Below the pieces are notes generated by a model. It worked only from the letters and a program-made list of their open reading frames with translations, did no database searches and was not told where the DNA came from. This document shows, in pieces, positions 24,186-32,117 of a stretch of DNA of 52,440 nucleotides (the stretch's first letter is position 1; each line of letters starts with the position of its first letter). Source of the stretch: an uncultured Oscillospiraceae bacterium (GTDB lineage Bacteria > Bacillota > Clostridia > Oscillospirales > Acutalibacteraceae); assembly GCA_905193225.1 (NCBI GenBank), contig CAJJNV010000013.1:1-52440 (forward strand), read 5' to 3'. Made by a program: the position numbers and the translations under genes.

Positions 24186-25978
24186 AGATCTTCCTCCTTT
24201 TCTATTATCAGGTCGTCCATACTGCCGCCGGGCGGGAGCATGGGAAGAACCAGTTCATCTTTGTTTATGGGGCATTCTATAACTATCGGGCCGGTTTCGT
24301 TTTCGTAGGCCGATTTAAAGGCCTCTTTAAACTGCTCGGGGGAATCTACCCTGACCCCCTTGGCGCCGAAGGCCTCGGCAAGCTTTACGAAGTCGGTGGC
24401 CCGACCGAGGGTGGTGGCAGAAAAGCGGCCGTCGAAAAAGAGGGATTGCCATTGCCTGACCATTCCCAGCACCCCGTTGTTGAAAAGCACAATGACAAGG
24501 GGAATGTTATAGGTGACGGCGGTGGCAAGCTCGTTTAAGTTCATTCCGAAGCTTCCGTCGCCGGTTATGAGCACGGTTTTTTTGCCGGTGGCAACCGAGG
24601 CCCCCATTGCCGCTCCCATTCCGAATCCCATTGTGCCGAGGCCGCCGCTTGTTATAAAGCTTCTCGGGTGTCGGAATTTGCAAAACTGCGCCGCCCACAT
24701 CTGATGCTGTCCCACATCGGTGGCCACCGTGGCCTCTCCGCCGGTTACTTGGTTTATACAGTCGAAAACCACCGATGGGGTAAGCTCTTTTGCGGGCCCT
24801 TGGGAAGTGTTTTTATGGGGAACCGCCCCATTTGCAGGATCGAAGTTTTGGCCGTTCTGACCGTTGCTGCCGCCGTCTTGGCCGTCGTTTTGATCGGACT
24901 GTGTGCCCGACCGGGTCAGTTGCTCGCGGGCTTTAAGCTCCTTTATCTGCTTTATCCACTCCGGGTGCTTGGCCTTTTTGACCTTTTTGGCAATGCGGGT
25001 AAAGCTGTCGGTCAGATCGCCTGCTATTCCAACCCTTGAGGGGATTATCTTGTCTATTTCCGAGCCGTCCACGTCGATGTGTATTATGGCGGCGTTTTTG
25101 GCATACTTCTTTTTGTCGCCTGTGGCGCGGTCGGAGAATCTTACACCCACGCCGAATATGACATCGGCTCTCGACAGGGCTGCCGATGAGGCATAGTGTC
25201 CGTGCATACCCTGGAGTCCCAAAAATCTTTCCTGATCGGAGGCAAGTCCCGTCAGTCCCATAAGCGAACAGCCCACAACTGCATCGATTTTTTGCGCAAG
25301 CTCGGCCACAGCCTGTTCAAGTCCTGCGCCGACCACACCGCCGCCGATGTAGATGTAGGGGCGTTTTGCGCCGTTTAAAAGCTCAACGGCGCGGTTTATG
25401 TCCTGCTCCTTTGCCTTTTTGTTTTCGAAAAGAGGCAGCGGAGCTTTAGGCTGGTATTCGCAAAGGGAGGTCTGCACGTCTTTTGGTATGTCCACAAGCA
25501 CAGGCCCCGGCCGTCCCGAGCGGGCTATGCGAAAGGCCTCTCTTACCTCGTCGGCAAGATCCTCCACCCGGGTTACAAAAAAGTTATGCTTTGTTATGGG
25601 AAGGGTTATGCCGGTTATGTCGATTTCCTGAAAGCTGTCCTTTCCGATGAGGGACAGGGGAACGTTTCCGGTTATGGCAACAAGGGGGGATGAATCGAGC
25701 ATGGCCGTTGCGATTCCGGTGACAAGGTTGGTGGCTCCCGGGCCGGATGTAGCGATGACTACGCCGGTTTTTCCGGTGGCCCGCGCATAGCCGTCGGCGG
25801 CGTGCGCCGCTCCCTGTTCGTGAGCCGTAAGTATGTGGTTTATACGGTCGCGGCAGAGGTATAACTGGTCGTAAATGTTAATGGCCTGGCCGCCGGGATA
25901 GCCGAAAACATCGCGCACGCCCTGTTCTATAAGCACTTCAACCAGTATTCGGGCGCCTGTCATTTTCAAAAGAATCAT
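24182..25978 (-). CDS. ilvB: Acetolactate synthase large subunit
   Basis: TPP-dependent catalytic subunit that condenses pyruvate to acetolactate. The catalytic glutamate is in ILTAHEQGAAH (E54), and the TPP motif GDGSFGMNLNELATAV is intact. Between the central and C-terminal domains (about residues 354-396) there is a Gln/Asn/Gly/Asp-rich insert around QNDGQDGGSNGQNGQN that I do not expect in the family. The start is uncertain: AAAGGA touches the ATG at 25978. A TTG at 25969 has better spacing, and an ATG follows at 25963. Expression is probably set by the T-box at 26191-26463. Confidence 0.95.
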   Translation of the reverse strand: MILLKMTGARILVEVLIEQGVRDVFGYPGGQAINIYDQLYLCRDRINHILTAHEQGAAHAADGYARATGKTGVVIATSGPGATNLVTGIATAMLDSSPLVAITGNVPLSLIGKDSFQEIDITGITLPITKHNFFVTRVEDLADEVREAFRIARSGRPGPVLVDIPKDVQTSLCEYQPKAPLPLFENKKAKEQDINRAVELLNGAKRPYIYIGGGVVGAGLEQAVAELAQKIDAVVGCSLMGLTGLASDQERFLGLQGMHGHYASSAALSRADVIFGVGVRFSDRATGDKKKYAKNAAIIHIDVDGSEIDKIIPSRVGIAGDLTDSFTRIAKKVKKAKHPEWIKQIKELKAREQLTRSGTQSDQNDGQDGGSNGQNGQNFDPANGAVPHKNTSQGPAKELTPSVVFDCINQVTGGEATVATDVGQHQMWAAQFCKFRHPRSFITSGGLGTMGFGMGAAMGASVATGKKTVLITGDGSFGMNLNELATAVTYNIPLVIVLFNNGVLGMVRQWQSLFFDGRFSATTLGRATDFVKLAEAFGAKGVRVDSPEQFKEAFKSAYENETGPIVIECPINKDELVLPMLPPGGSMDDLIIEKEEDL

Positions 25979-26012
25979 TCCTTTTCTTAAAATTAAAAGG
26001 TGTTTTTAAAAA

Positions 26013-26028
26013 TGTTTCACGTGAAACA
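26013..26028. other. parS site 3
   Basis: Perfect TGTTTCACGTGAAACA in the ilvB leader, between the T-box terminator and the ilvB start. Confidence 0.9.
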
Positions 26029-26190
26029 TTTTTGTCGTCGGCCAAGGATTTATGCGGGTTTCAGAGGTTTTAACGTGCAAAAAACACTGCTTTTTATGCC
26101 CTTTTGAGCGCCGGCTTTTTGCACCGCTTGCCTTTTCAATCAAAAAAAATTTGACTTGCGGCAAGGCGTTTAAAAAAATCCGGGAAAAAC

Positions 26191-26463
26191 AAAAAGTCTC
26201 TTTTGCACAGTAACCCTATGCAAAAGAGACGAAATTATTATTCCGCGGTACCACTCTTTTTTGGCCAAAAGACCCTCTCGCCGACATCTATCAATGCCTC
26301 TCTCTGTAACGGGAGAACCCGTCCGCGTTTACTCGGCAGAACGCCTTTCGACCGGAAGCTCCGGGATGACTTATGGTGCAGTTCTCGCTCCGTCTTACAG
26401 CGGCCGACGGCTCTCTTTGCCGAGAAAAAAGCACTTTTATTCCCTTCAACGCTTTTATCTGTT
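26191..26463 (-). promoter_or_regulatory. T-box riboswitch, valine-type, upstream of ilvB
   Basis: Read on the minus strand, the leader contains the conserved T-box sequence AGTGGTACCGCGG (26251-26239) and the stem I motif AGAGAGCCG. A perfect 12-pair terminator stem follows (GTCTCTTTTGCA with TGCAAAAGAGAC, 26230-26196) and then Ts. Aligning the 3' side of stem I with known T-boxes (NNN-A-TCCC-GGAGC) puts the specifier at 26370-26368, GTC, a valine codon. Uncharged tRNA-Val would favour the antiterminator and ilv expression. ATC one frame over (Ile) is a less likely reading. Confidence 0.9.
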
Positions 26464-26469
26464 AAAGAC

Positions 26470-26498
26470 ATTTTAACATCACTTTTTTTATTTGTCAA
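26470..26498 (-). promoter_or_regulatory. ilv operon promoter
   Basis: On the minus strand TTGACA (26498-26493), 17 bases, TAAAAT (26475-26470), just before the T-box leader. Confidence 0.85.
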
Positions 26499-26680
26499 CA
26501 GAAAATTTTTTCAAATTTGGTTTTTGCCCGCAGAAAAAGAGCTTTTAAAAGGGTTTAAAGAATCGGTTTTCCTTTTTTGTGTATCCTAAAGCCGACAAAA
26601 AAACGCAAAATGTTGTAGCACAAAACGACATTCATATACCATAATATGTGTTAATATCCTTTTTGAAAGGATATGGTCGG

Positions 26681-27490
26681 ATGTTTTTTAAACGGGCGCG
26701 AAGGAGCAAAAATATTGTCAACATAAGGGTGGACAGGCTTTTTCCCTCCTCGTTTTCGCCGAGAAGGGATTTTGACGGAGAGGATGCCCTCTGCGAAAGC
26801 ATCAGGGAAAACGGCGTTACCGAGCCGCTGACCGTAAAGCTGCTTGAAAAGGGCAAGTATTCGGTCATATCCGGCGAGCGGAGACTCAGGGCGGCAAAGG
26901 CGGCGGGACTTACCCGCGTGCCCTGCGTTGTTGTACGCCAAAGCGACGAAAAGGCGGCGGTCACAAGGCTTTTGCACGATATTTCCCATAAGTCCCTTAA
27001 CATATTTGAGGAGGCCGACGGCATCTATACCCTCATAAGCCGCTACGGCATCCCCCGGGACGAGGCGGCGGCACGGCTCGGTCTTTCGGAAAACGAGCTT
27101 GTGGGAAAGCTGCGGCTTCTCAGCTTTACCCACTGGCAAAGGGAAAAGATACTGGCCCTTGGACTTAGCGAACGCAAGGTAAAATCCCTTTTGAAAATAT
27201 CCGATGAAGAGCGGCGGGACGGCGAGATTTTCGATGCGTTTGACGCCATTTCCGATCAGGATGCCTTTTTAAAATCCGACAGCTTTCCGAGAACCGATTC
27301 CTTTTCAAAGCCGCAAAAACCGCCCCTGAAGCGCCAGGCGGTGGGGGACGGAAGAATTATTTCAAACACCATATCAAACGCCGTCGAGTCCATAAGAAAG
27401 GCGGGTATAACCGCCCTTTCGGAACGCACCGAAAGCGACGGCTTTGTGGAATACCGCATAACCCTTCCCAAAAACAAAAAGGCCGATTGA
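26681..27490 (+). CDS. ParB-like protein with altered CTPase motif
   Basis: A 269-residue relative of ParB/Spo0J and Noc. It has the N-terminal ParB fold with SPRRDFD, ENGVTEPL and GERRLRAAKAAG (GERR at 65-68), a helix-turn-helix (about 124-158) and a distinct C-terminal domain (about 220-262). The usual third motif ENxQRxxL is here HDISHKSL (99-106), so the Glu and Asn that handle CTP and Mg in Bacillus ParB are His and Asp. The start has GAAAGGA nine bases upstream; a GTG 33 bases earlier lacks a site. No parA is adjacent. The six parS sites in this window are its plausible DNA context, but binding is not shown. Confidence 0.85.
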   Translation: MFFKRARRSKNIVNIRVDRLFPSSFSPRRDFDGEDALCESIRENGVTEPLTVKLLEKGKYSVISGERRLRAAKAAGLTRVPCVVVRQSDEKAAVTRLLHDISHKSLNIFEEADGIYTLISRYGIPRDEAAARLGLSENELVGKLRLLSFTHWQREKILALGLSERKVKSLLKISDEERRDGEIFDAFDAISDQDAFLKSDSFPRTDSFSKPQKPPLKRQAVGDGRIISNTISNAVESIRKAGITALSERTESDGFVEYRITLPKNKKAD

Positions 27491-27666
27491 AAGAGGGCTC
27501 TTTGAAGAGGGTTTTTTGACCGTCTGTTGCGCGGGAGCCTTAGACCATCTGTTGCTTAGCTTTTGTCAGGGGAAAACGGCAGAGCGACTGAGCCGATCGA
27601 CCGATTGTTTTTCATTAAATTTTAAAGTAAGAGTGAAGATGTAAAAACGCAATAGGTAAATAAGCA

Positions 27667-27699
27667 AAAATCCCGTCCGCTAAAGCAGACGGGATTTTT
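27667..27699 (-). terminator. tRNA-Val terminator
   Basis: ATCCCGTC and GACGGGAT arms pair around TAAA, with A/T runs on both sides. It directly follows the tRNA on the minus strand and could also serve the plus strand. Confidence 0.8.
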
Positions 27700-27775
27700 T
27701 GGTGGACATTAACGGACTTGAACCGCTGACCCTTCGCACGTCAAGCGAATGCTCTACCAGCTGAGCTAAATGTCC
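27700..27775 (-). tRNA. tRNA-Val (anticodon GAC)
   Basis: A complete 76-base tRNA on the minus strand. The acceptor GGACATT pairs with AATGTCC, the discriminator is A, and CCA is encoded. The anticodon stem-loop TTCGC-TTGACGT-GCGAA gives anticodon GAC. The T loop GGTTCAAGTCC is canonical. It reads GUC and GUU, matching the GTC specifier proposed for the ilv T-box 1.3 kb away. Confidence 0.95.
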
Positions 27776-27788
27776 TTGCGTGTTTGTG

Positions 27789-27817
27789 ATTATACAACAA
27801 ACGAAAATAAAAAGCAA
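27789..27817 (-). promoter_or_regulatory. tRNA-Val promoter
   Basis: On the minus strand TTGCTT (27817-27812), 17 bases, perfect TATAAT (27794-27789), 13 bases before the mature tRNA end. Confidence 0.75.
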
Positions 27818-27916
27818 GTGTTTTTTTCAATTTTTTAAATATTTTTTGCGGCGGCATTATTTCGGGGCGGAAAAGCTTTTCTTTTCCGCCCCTTTAAGCC
27901 TTTAATTTGTGCCTGT

Positions 27917-29941
27917 TTATGCCGCGGGGAAGGAGGTTATTTTTTTAACCGAAAACTGCAGCACAAGCAGTGCGTCCACCGCCGTTACACTTCCGCTTTT
28001 GTCCACATCGGCCGGTATCTGCTCTTCGGCCGAAAGGACATGGCTCTTTACCACCGAGCGGAGAATGATAAGCGCGTCGACAGAGGTTATGCGTCCGTCG
28101 CCGTTAACGTCGCCGTACAGAATGTTTTCTACGATTTCTATGTCGGCGCTGTTTGTATATTCAATGCCGTTTAGGGTTATTTTGGCTGTTATTGTCGTCC
28201 GTCCCGCCGATTTTGCAATCAGCTTGTTTTCCGAAATTTCGGCGGCGTCGGGATTGCTGCTTTCAAAGGTTATCTCGGCCGTGTCAGGATCGGAAACAGC
28301 TGTCAGATTGGCACTTTCGCCGATTTTAAGGGTTGACGCAAGATTTTTAATTGTAACCGACGGCCGCTTGACCGTCACGCCGAAGGTGCCGGTAAAGTTT
28401 TTGTAGGTTATGCTCACATCCCGCTGTCCCTCGGTCGAAAAGTCGTAATTTACCGTGCAGTCGTCTATGCTCAGCGGCTCGGTGGAATCGTCGGAATATC
28501 TGATAAAAAGCTCCATTCCGGTGGGATCGAATCTGTCCCCGATATAGTATTCGGTCTTTTGCTGCATGGTTTTAAACCACACATCCTTAAAGGTTTTTTC
28601 GGGGGGCTGCTCGTCCTGAGGGATGGCAACGGTGAGCAGGTTGTTTTTCTTGGTGTCGGTGTCGAAATTGGGGCTGACGGCGGGATTTAAAACAAAGCTG
28701 TCGCCCTCGATTTTAAAGCCGTATATGGCAGCCAGATCGTCTCCCGCGGCGTAGGAGGAAAGGTCGGGAGAGCATACCTCTTTTGTCTCGCCGGTTGCGG
28801 GATCGTAGCGCATAATTTTCTTTGAAAGGTTATAATAAAGATAGTTCCCCTTGGCCGCAAGGCGGGCGTGGCTCCCGTCGTAATAGGCGCCGCTTTTGTC
28901 GCAAATCCATCTGTCGCTGATGTCGCAAAGCTCGGTCACACCTTCGCTTTCGGAATAGCGGCAGAGCTTTTGGGTGGAGGCATTTATGAAATATATCTTG
29001 CCGTTTAGAAGTTCAAAGGAGCTGTTAACATTGTTCCAAAAGGCGTTGTCGTATCGGGTGTCCACCGGGTCGGTGTTGTAATCGGAAGCGTCGTGGAGGC
29101 TGTCTCCCGAGGCCTTGAATTTCTGTGTCGAGCAGAGAAAGCTGATGTGCCTTACCCGCCCGTCAATGTCGGGCAGGGGGTCGTCCCAGGTTAGATCCAC
29201 GTTATATTTGACGCCGTTAAGGGTGACGAGATTCCAGGCGTGTCCCATCTGGGCCGAATGGGAAAGACGGCTGCTTATGCCCACCTTTAAAAGCAGGTAG
29301 CAATAGGCCTGGGTGTACCCTTCGCAAACGGTTTTCTTGTCTATAAACACGCCGCAGATGTTGTGTTCGTCGTCGGCGCCGGTGTTGACATATTCGGCCG
29401 ATTTGGCAATTCGGTCGTGGATAAGCAGGGCCTTTTCAAGGTCTGTAAGATCGCTGCCTTTAATGCCTTTGAGCATCTCCTCGGCCGCCGCTTCACACTG
29501 AGTTATCTGGCTGTCGTAAAGCTCCTTTGTGCGGTTGTAGACCGGCTTTATTTTTGTTATGACCTTGTCGCTGTTGCGGTAGGAGCAGGTTATGCGGTTG
29601 ATCTGGAAAATGTCGGGGCGGTCGGGCCGCTTAAAATATATGTTGCCGATCATATTAAGCCGCTCCTGAGTGTAGGCGATGCCGTATTTTGTTATGTCGA
29701 TCTCGCTGTCGAAGTTTTTTGCGGCGGTGAAAAGAGCCTCCTTAAGGGTCAGCAGCTGAGCCTGTGATATGCCCAGCACGTCGGTATATCCGTCGTCGTA
29801 GGGCAGGCTGTAAAAAAGCTCGGCCTCTGTCGCAGCGGAGGATTCCGACTCGGTGTCTGCAAAGGCGGTAAGGCTTGGCGAAAGCACCGAGCAAACCATC
29901 AGTACCAGCGCCACCGAAAGGCTCAATAATTTCCTTTTCAT
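27917..29941 (-). CDS. Secreted transglutaminase-like protein with Ig-like domains and dockerin
   Basis: A 674-residue exported protein. The signal peptide (1-27) ends near TAFA. A transglutaminase/protease core has the triad C206 (TVCEGYTQAYCYLL), H234 (MGHAWN) and D249 (YNVDLTWDDP). A region of about 200 residues follows, reading like repeated short strands. Two Ig-like domains come next (GDRFDPTGMELFIRYSDGT-type, here IGDRFDPTGMELFIRYSDD; GESANLTAV to TTITAKI). A type I dockerin closes it, with two calcium repeats (DVNGDGRITSVDALIILR; DVDKSGSVTAVDALLVLQ). The dockerin implies attachment to a cohesin scaffold. AGGAGAG precedes the chosen ATG. Confidence 0.88.
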   Translation of the reverse strand: MKRKLLSLSVALVLMVCSVLSPSLTAFADTESESSAATEAELFYSLPYDDGYTDVLGISQAQLLTLKEALFTAAKNFDSEIDITKYGIAYTQERLNMIGNIYFKRPDRPDIFQINRITCSYRNSDKVITKIKPVYNRTKELYDSQITQCEAAAEEMLKGIKGSDLTDLEKALLIHDRIAKSAEYVNTGADDEHNICGVFIDKKTVCEGYTQAYCYLLLKVGISSRLSHSAQMGHAWNLVTLNGVKYNVDLTWDDPLPDIDGRVRHISFLCSTQKFKASGDSLHDASDYNTDPVDTRYDNAFWNNVNSSFELLNGKIYFINASTQKLCRYSESEGVTELCDISDRWICDKSGAYYDGSHARLAAKGNYLYYNLSKKIMRYDPATGETKEVCSPDLSSYAAGDDLAAIYGFKIEGDSFVLNPAVSPNFDTDTKKNNLLTVAIPQDEQPPEKTFKDVWFKTMQQKTEYYIGDRFDPTGMELFIRYSDDSTEPLSIDDCTVNYDFSTEGQRDVSITYKNFTGTFGVTVKRPSVTIKNLASTLKIGESANLTAVSDPDTAEITFESSNPDAAEISENKLIAKSAGRTTITAKITLNGIEYTNSADIEIVENILYGDVNGDGRITSVDALIILRSVVKSHVLSAEEQIPADVDKSGSVTAVDALLVLQFSVKKITSFPAA

Positions 29942-30167
29942 AAAAATCTCTCCTATTTTCGGGGCTTTAGGCAAAACATTAAAATTGCAAAGCCGACGCA
30001 CACATTAAGCCGGCGTCTTGGGATAATAATCGGAATGTCTCGGGTTGGAGAAGGGGCAAAACCGTTTGTGAAGAGATGCCGTCGACTGCGCATTATATAT
30101 ACAATTATAAATACCCTGTTCAAATCTGTCAATCATTATTTTTTGCCCTGTGGGGACGCTTTTTTTA

Positions 30168-30199
30168 TTGACTTTGGGCGGGCTTTAGAGTATTATAAT
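30168..30199 (+). promoter_or_regulatory. mgtE leader promoter
   Basis: TTGACT (30168-30173), 17 bases, TATTAT (30191-30196), overlapping a perfect TATAAT at 30194-30199. It predicts a leader of about 285 bases before mgtE. Confidence 0.7.
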
Positions 30200-30204
30200 A
30201 AGTA

Positions 30205-30488
30205 CCCCGTAAAGGGGACTTGCGATCGAGAGCCTGTCCCGATTAAAAACGGAGCAAAATCCCGATCGACCGAAAAAACAACAAAAAAGAGGTGAGCATT
30301 GTTTTGGAAAGCCCCGAAACGACCGTCCCGCGAAGTATCGCGGAAAAATTTAAAACACAGCAACAAAACAAGCGCTCGTCTTTAAAGGACCGTCAACCTG
30401 CAATGGCTTTGCGGGTAACGGGATAACTGCGAATTATTTTAAGACAGCTTTTGTTTTGGTGCTTTGAATTTGAAAAGAGGTATCAAAT
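30205..30488 (+). promoter_or_regulatory. Structured mgtE leader with competing helices
   Basis: The segment 30364-30382 can pair upstream with 30294-30306 (12 pairs) or downstream with 30441-30458 (about 17 pairs, a few bulges); it cannot do both. Small hairpins CCCC-GTAAA-GGGG and CCGCG-AAGTAT-CGCGG also occur. This is the layout of a switch or attenuator. It does not match the M-box consensus usual for mgtE. No strong poly-U terminator follows the downstream helix, so control of translation or Rho access would have to be considered. Confidence 0.5.
30304..30426 (+). CDS. Possible small protein or leader peptide before mgtE
   Basis: A TTG-initiated 40-codon frame with GAGGTGA about eight bases upstream, beginning MESPETTVPRSIAEKF. 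Its composition is plausible for a real peptide. It lies inside the mgtE leader and its codons cover the switching segment 30364-30382, so its translation would influence which helix forms. An overlapping 28-codon frame from TTG at 30299 is a competing reading. Which, if either, is translated cannot be told from sequence alone. Confidence 0.3.
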   Translation: MESPETTVPRSIAEKFKTQQQNKRSSLKDRQPAMALRVTG

Positions 30489-31853
30489 ATGGAAGCTGTT
30501 TTTTTTGACCAGTTAAACCAGCTTTTAAACGACAACAAGCTTCGGGAGCTGCGCTCCACCCTTATTGAGATGAACAGCGCCGATGTGGCGGAATTTATGA
30601 CCGACCTTCCCGAGAACAAGCTTATTCTGGTTTTCAGAATTTTGCCAAAAGATCTTGCGGCCGACGTCTTTTCCTATCTCGAAACCGAGACGCAGACCTC
30701 CATCGTTTCGTCGATCAACGATGTTGAGCTTGGATTTCTCGTTGAAGAGCTGTACGTCGACGACGCAGTTGACTTTCTTGAGGAGGTGCCGGCAAGCGTT
30801 GTAAAGCGTGTGCTTCAAAGCGCCAGTTCCGAGCGCCGCAACATCATAAACCGTTTTCTGAAATATCCGGAAAATTCGGCCGGCAGCGTTATGACCATCG
30901 AAATGGTGGAATTCCACACCCGCATAAACGTTAAGCAGGCGCTGAAAATCATCCGTGAGACAGGAGTCGACAAGGAAACCATCTACACCTGCTATGTTAT
31001 CGACGATTTCCGCCATCTTGTGGGGGTCATACCCCTCCGCCGTCTGCTTCTTGCCGACGAGGAAACCAAGATCTCCGACATAATCACCGACACCGAGCAC
31101 ATCATCTCGGTGGGCACCCTGGACGACCAGGAGGTGGTGGCCGACATCGCGCGAAAATACGACCTGCTGTCGGTTCCGGTGGTCGACAATGAAAACCGCC
31201 TTGTGGGCATCGTCACCATCGACGACATCGTCGACATCATCGAGGACGAGGCCACCGAGGACTTTGAAAAGATGGCCCTTCTTTCTCCGTCGGACGAGGA
31301 ATACCTTAAAACCGGCGTTTTCACACTGGCAAAGCGGCGTATACTTTGGCTGATGATACTTATGGTATCGGCCACATTTACCGGAAAGATAATCGAAAAC
31401 TACGAAAATATGCTGGCGGCGTTTACAATGCTTACCGCCTGCATACCGATGCTTATGGACACCGGCGGAAATGCCGGAAATCAGACCTCCACCCTTATAA
31501 TCCGCGGACTTGCTCTGGGAGAGATACAGATAAAGGATTATTTTGCAGTGCTGTTTAAGGAGGTCAGGGTGGCGCTCATTTGCGGCGTGGCCTTGGCGGC
31601 GGTAAACTTCGGTCGAATGATTCTTTTAAACGGAGCGGCATCGCAGAATTTCAAGATGTATCTTGTGGTTTGCGCGGCAATGCTTTGCTCTGTCGTGGCT
31701 GCAAAATGCATCGGCTGTTCGCTTCCTATGCTGGCAAAGATGGTGCACCTCGACCCCGCCCTGATGGCAGGACCTATGATAACCACCATTGTCGATGCGC
31801 TGACACTTATAATATACTTCTCCCTCGCAACAACATTTTTGCACATTGCATAA
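30489..31853 (+). CDS. mgtE: Magnesium transporter MgtE
   Basis: A Mg2+-gated Mg2+ channel/transporter of the inner membrane. The 454-residue product shows the superhelical N domain (about 1-128), paired CBS domains (about 130-255, PVVDNENRLVGIVTIDDIVDIIEDEATEDFEKM) and five membrane helices (about 280-450). The pore signature is PMLMDTGGNAGNQTSTLIIRGLALGEI. AAAAGAGG precedes the ATG. It is single-gene, with its own promoter, long leader and strong terminator. Confidence 0.96.
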   Translation: MEAVFFDQLNQLLNDNKLRELRSTLIEMNSADVAEFMTDLPENKLILVFRILPKDLAADVFSYLETETQTSIVSSINDVELGFLVEELYVDDAVDFLEEVPASVVKRVLQSASSERRNIINRFLKYPENSAGSVMTIEMVEFHTRINVKQALKIIRETGVDKETIYTCYVIDDFRHLVGVIPLRRLLLADEETKISDIITDTEHIISVGTLDDQEVVADIARKYDLLSVPVVDNENRLVGIVTIDDIVDIIEDEATEDFEKMALLSPSDEEYLKTGVFTLAKRRILWLMILMVSATFTGKIIENYENMLAAFTMLTACIPMLMDTGGNAGNQTSTLIIRGLALGEIQIKDYFAVLFKEVRVALICGVALAAVNFGRMILLNGAASQNFKMYLVVCAAMLCSVVAAKCIGCSLPMLAKMVHLDPALMAGPMITTIVDALTLIIYFSLATTFLHIA

Positions 31854-31993
31854 AGCTTTTTGCGCATAGCATAAAGCTTTTCGCCGGCCGGATGTCGCCT
31901 AAGCATCTGTTGCTTAAGCGACAGACAGGCTTTAAGGTTGGGCGGTTTTCCCGCAGGACCTTGCCGTTAAAGTATAATAACAAATAACGATAT

Positions 31994-32028
31994 CCGCCGC
32001 GAAGGCTAATGCCTTCGCGGCGGGTTTT
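31994..32028 (+). terminator. mgtE terminator
   Basis: CCGCCGCGAAGGC (31994-32006) pairs with GCCTTCGCGGCGG (32011-32023), followed by GTTTTTG. The space from the mgtE stop to here also holds a direct repeat of GCATAAAGCTTTT and one copy of the TCTGTTGCTTA repeat. Confidence 0.92.
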
Positions 32029-32117
32029 TGCGTTTTACGGGGGTTTTAATCCCGTCTCATACATATATGTTAGGTTTATGTACCGATTGCTTAAACAATT
32101 AACAGAAAAGCCCTTCA

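Noticed and set aside
26191..26463. Protein-coding frames across the T-box on both strands
   Set aside because: The T-box sequence, promoter and terminator explain the region fully.
30205..30488. M-box magnesium riboswitch before mgtE
   Set aside because: GGTGAG occurs, but the conserved core segments (the GACGCCAATGGGT region and partners) are not found. I report an unclassified leader instead.
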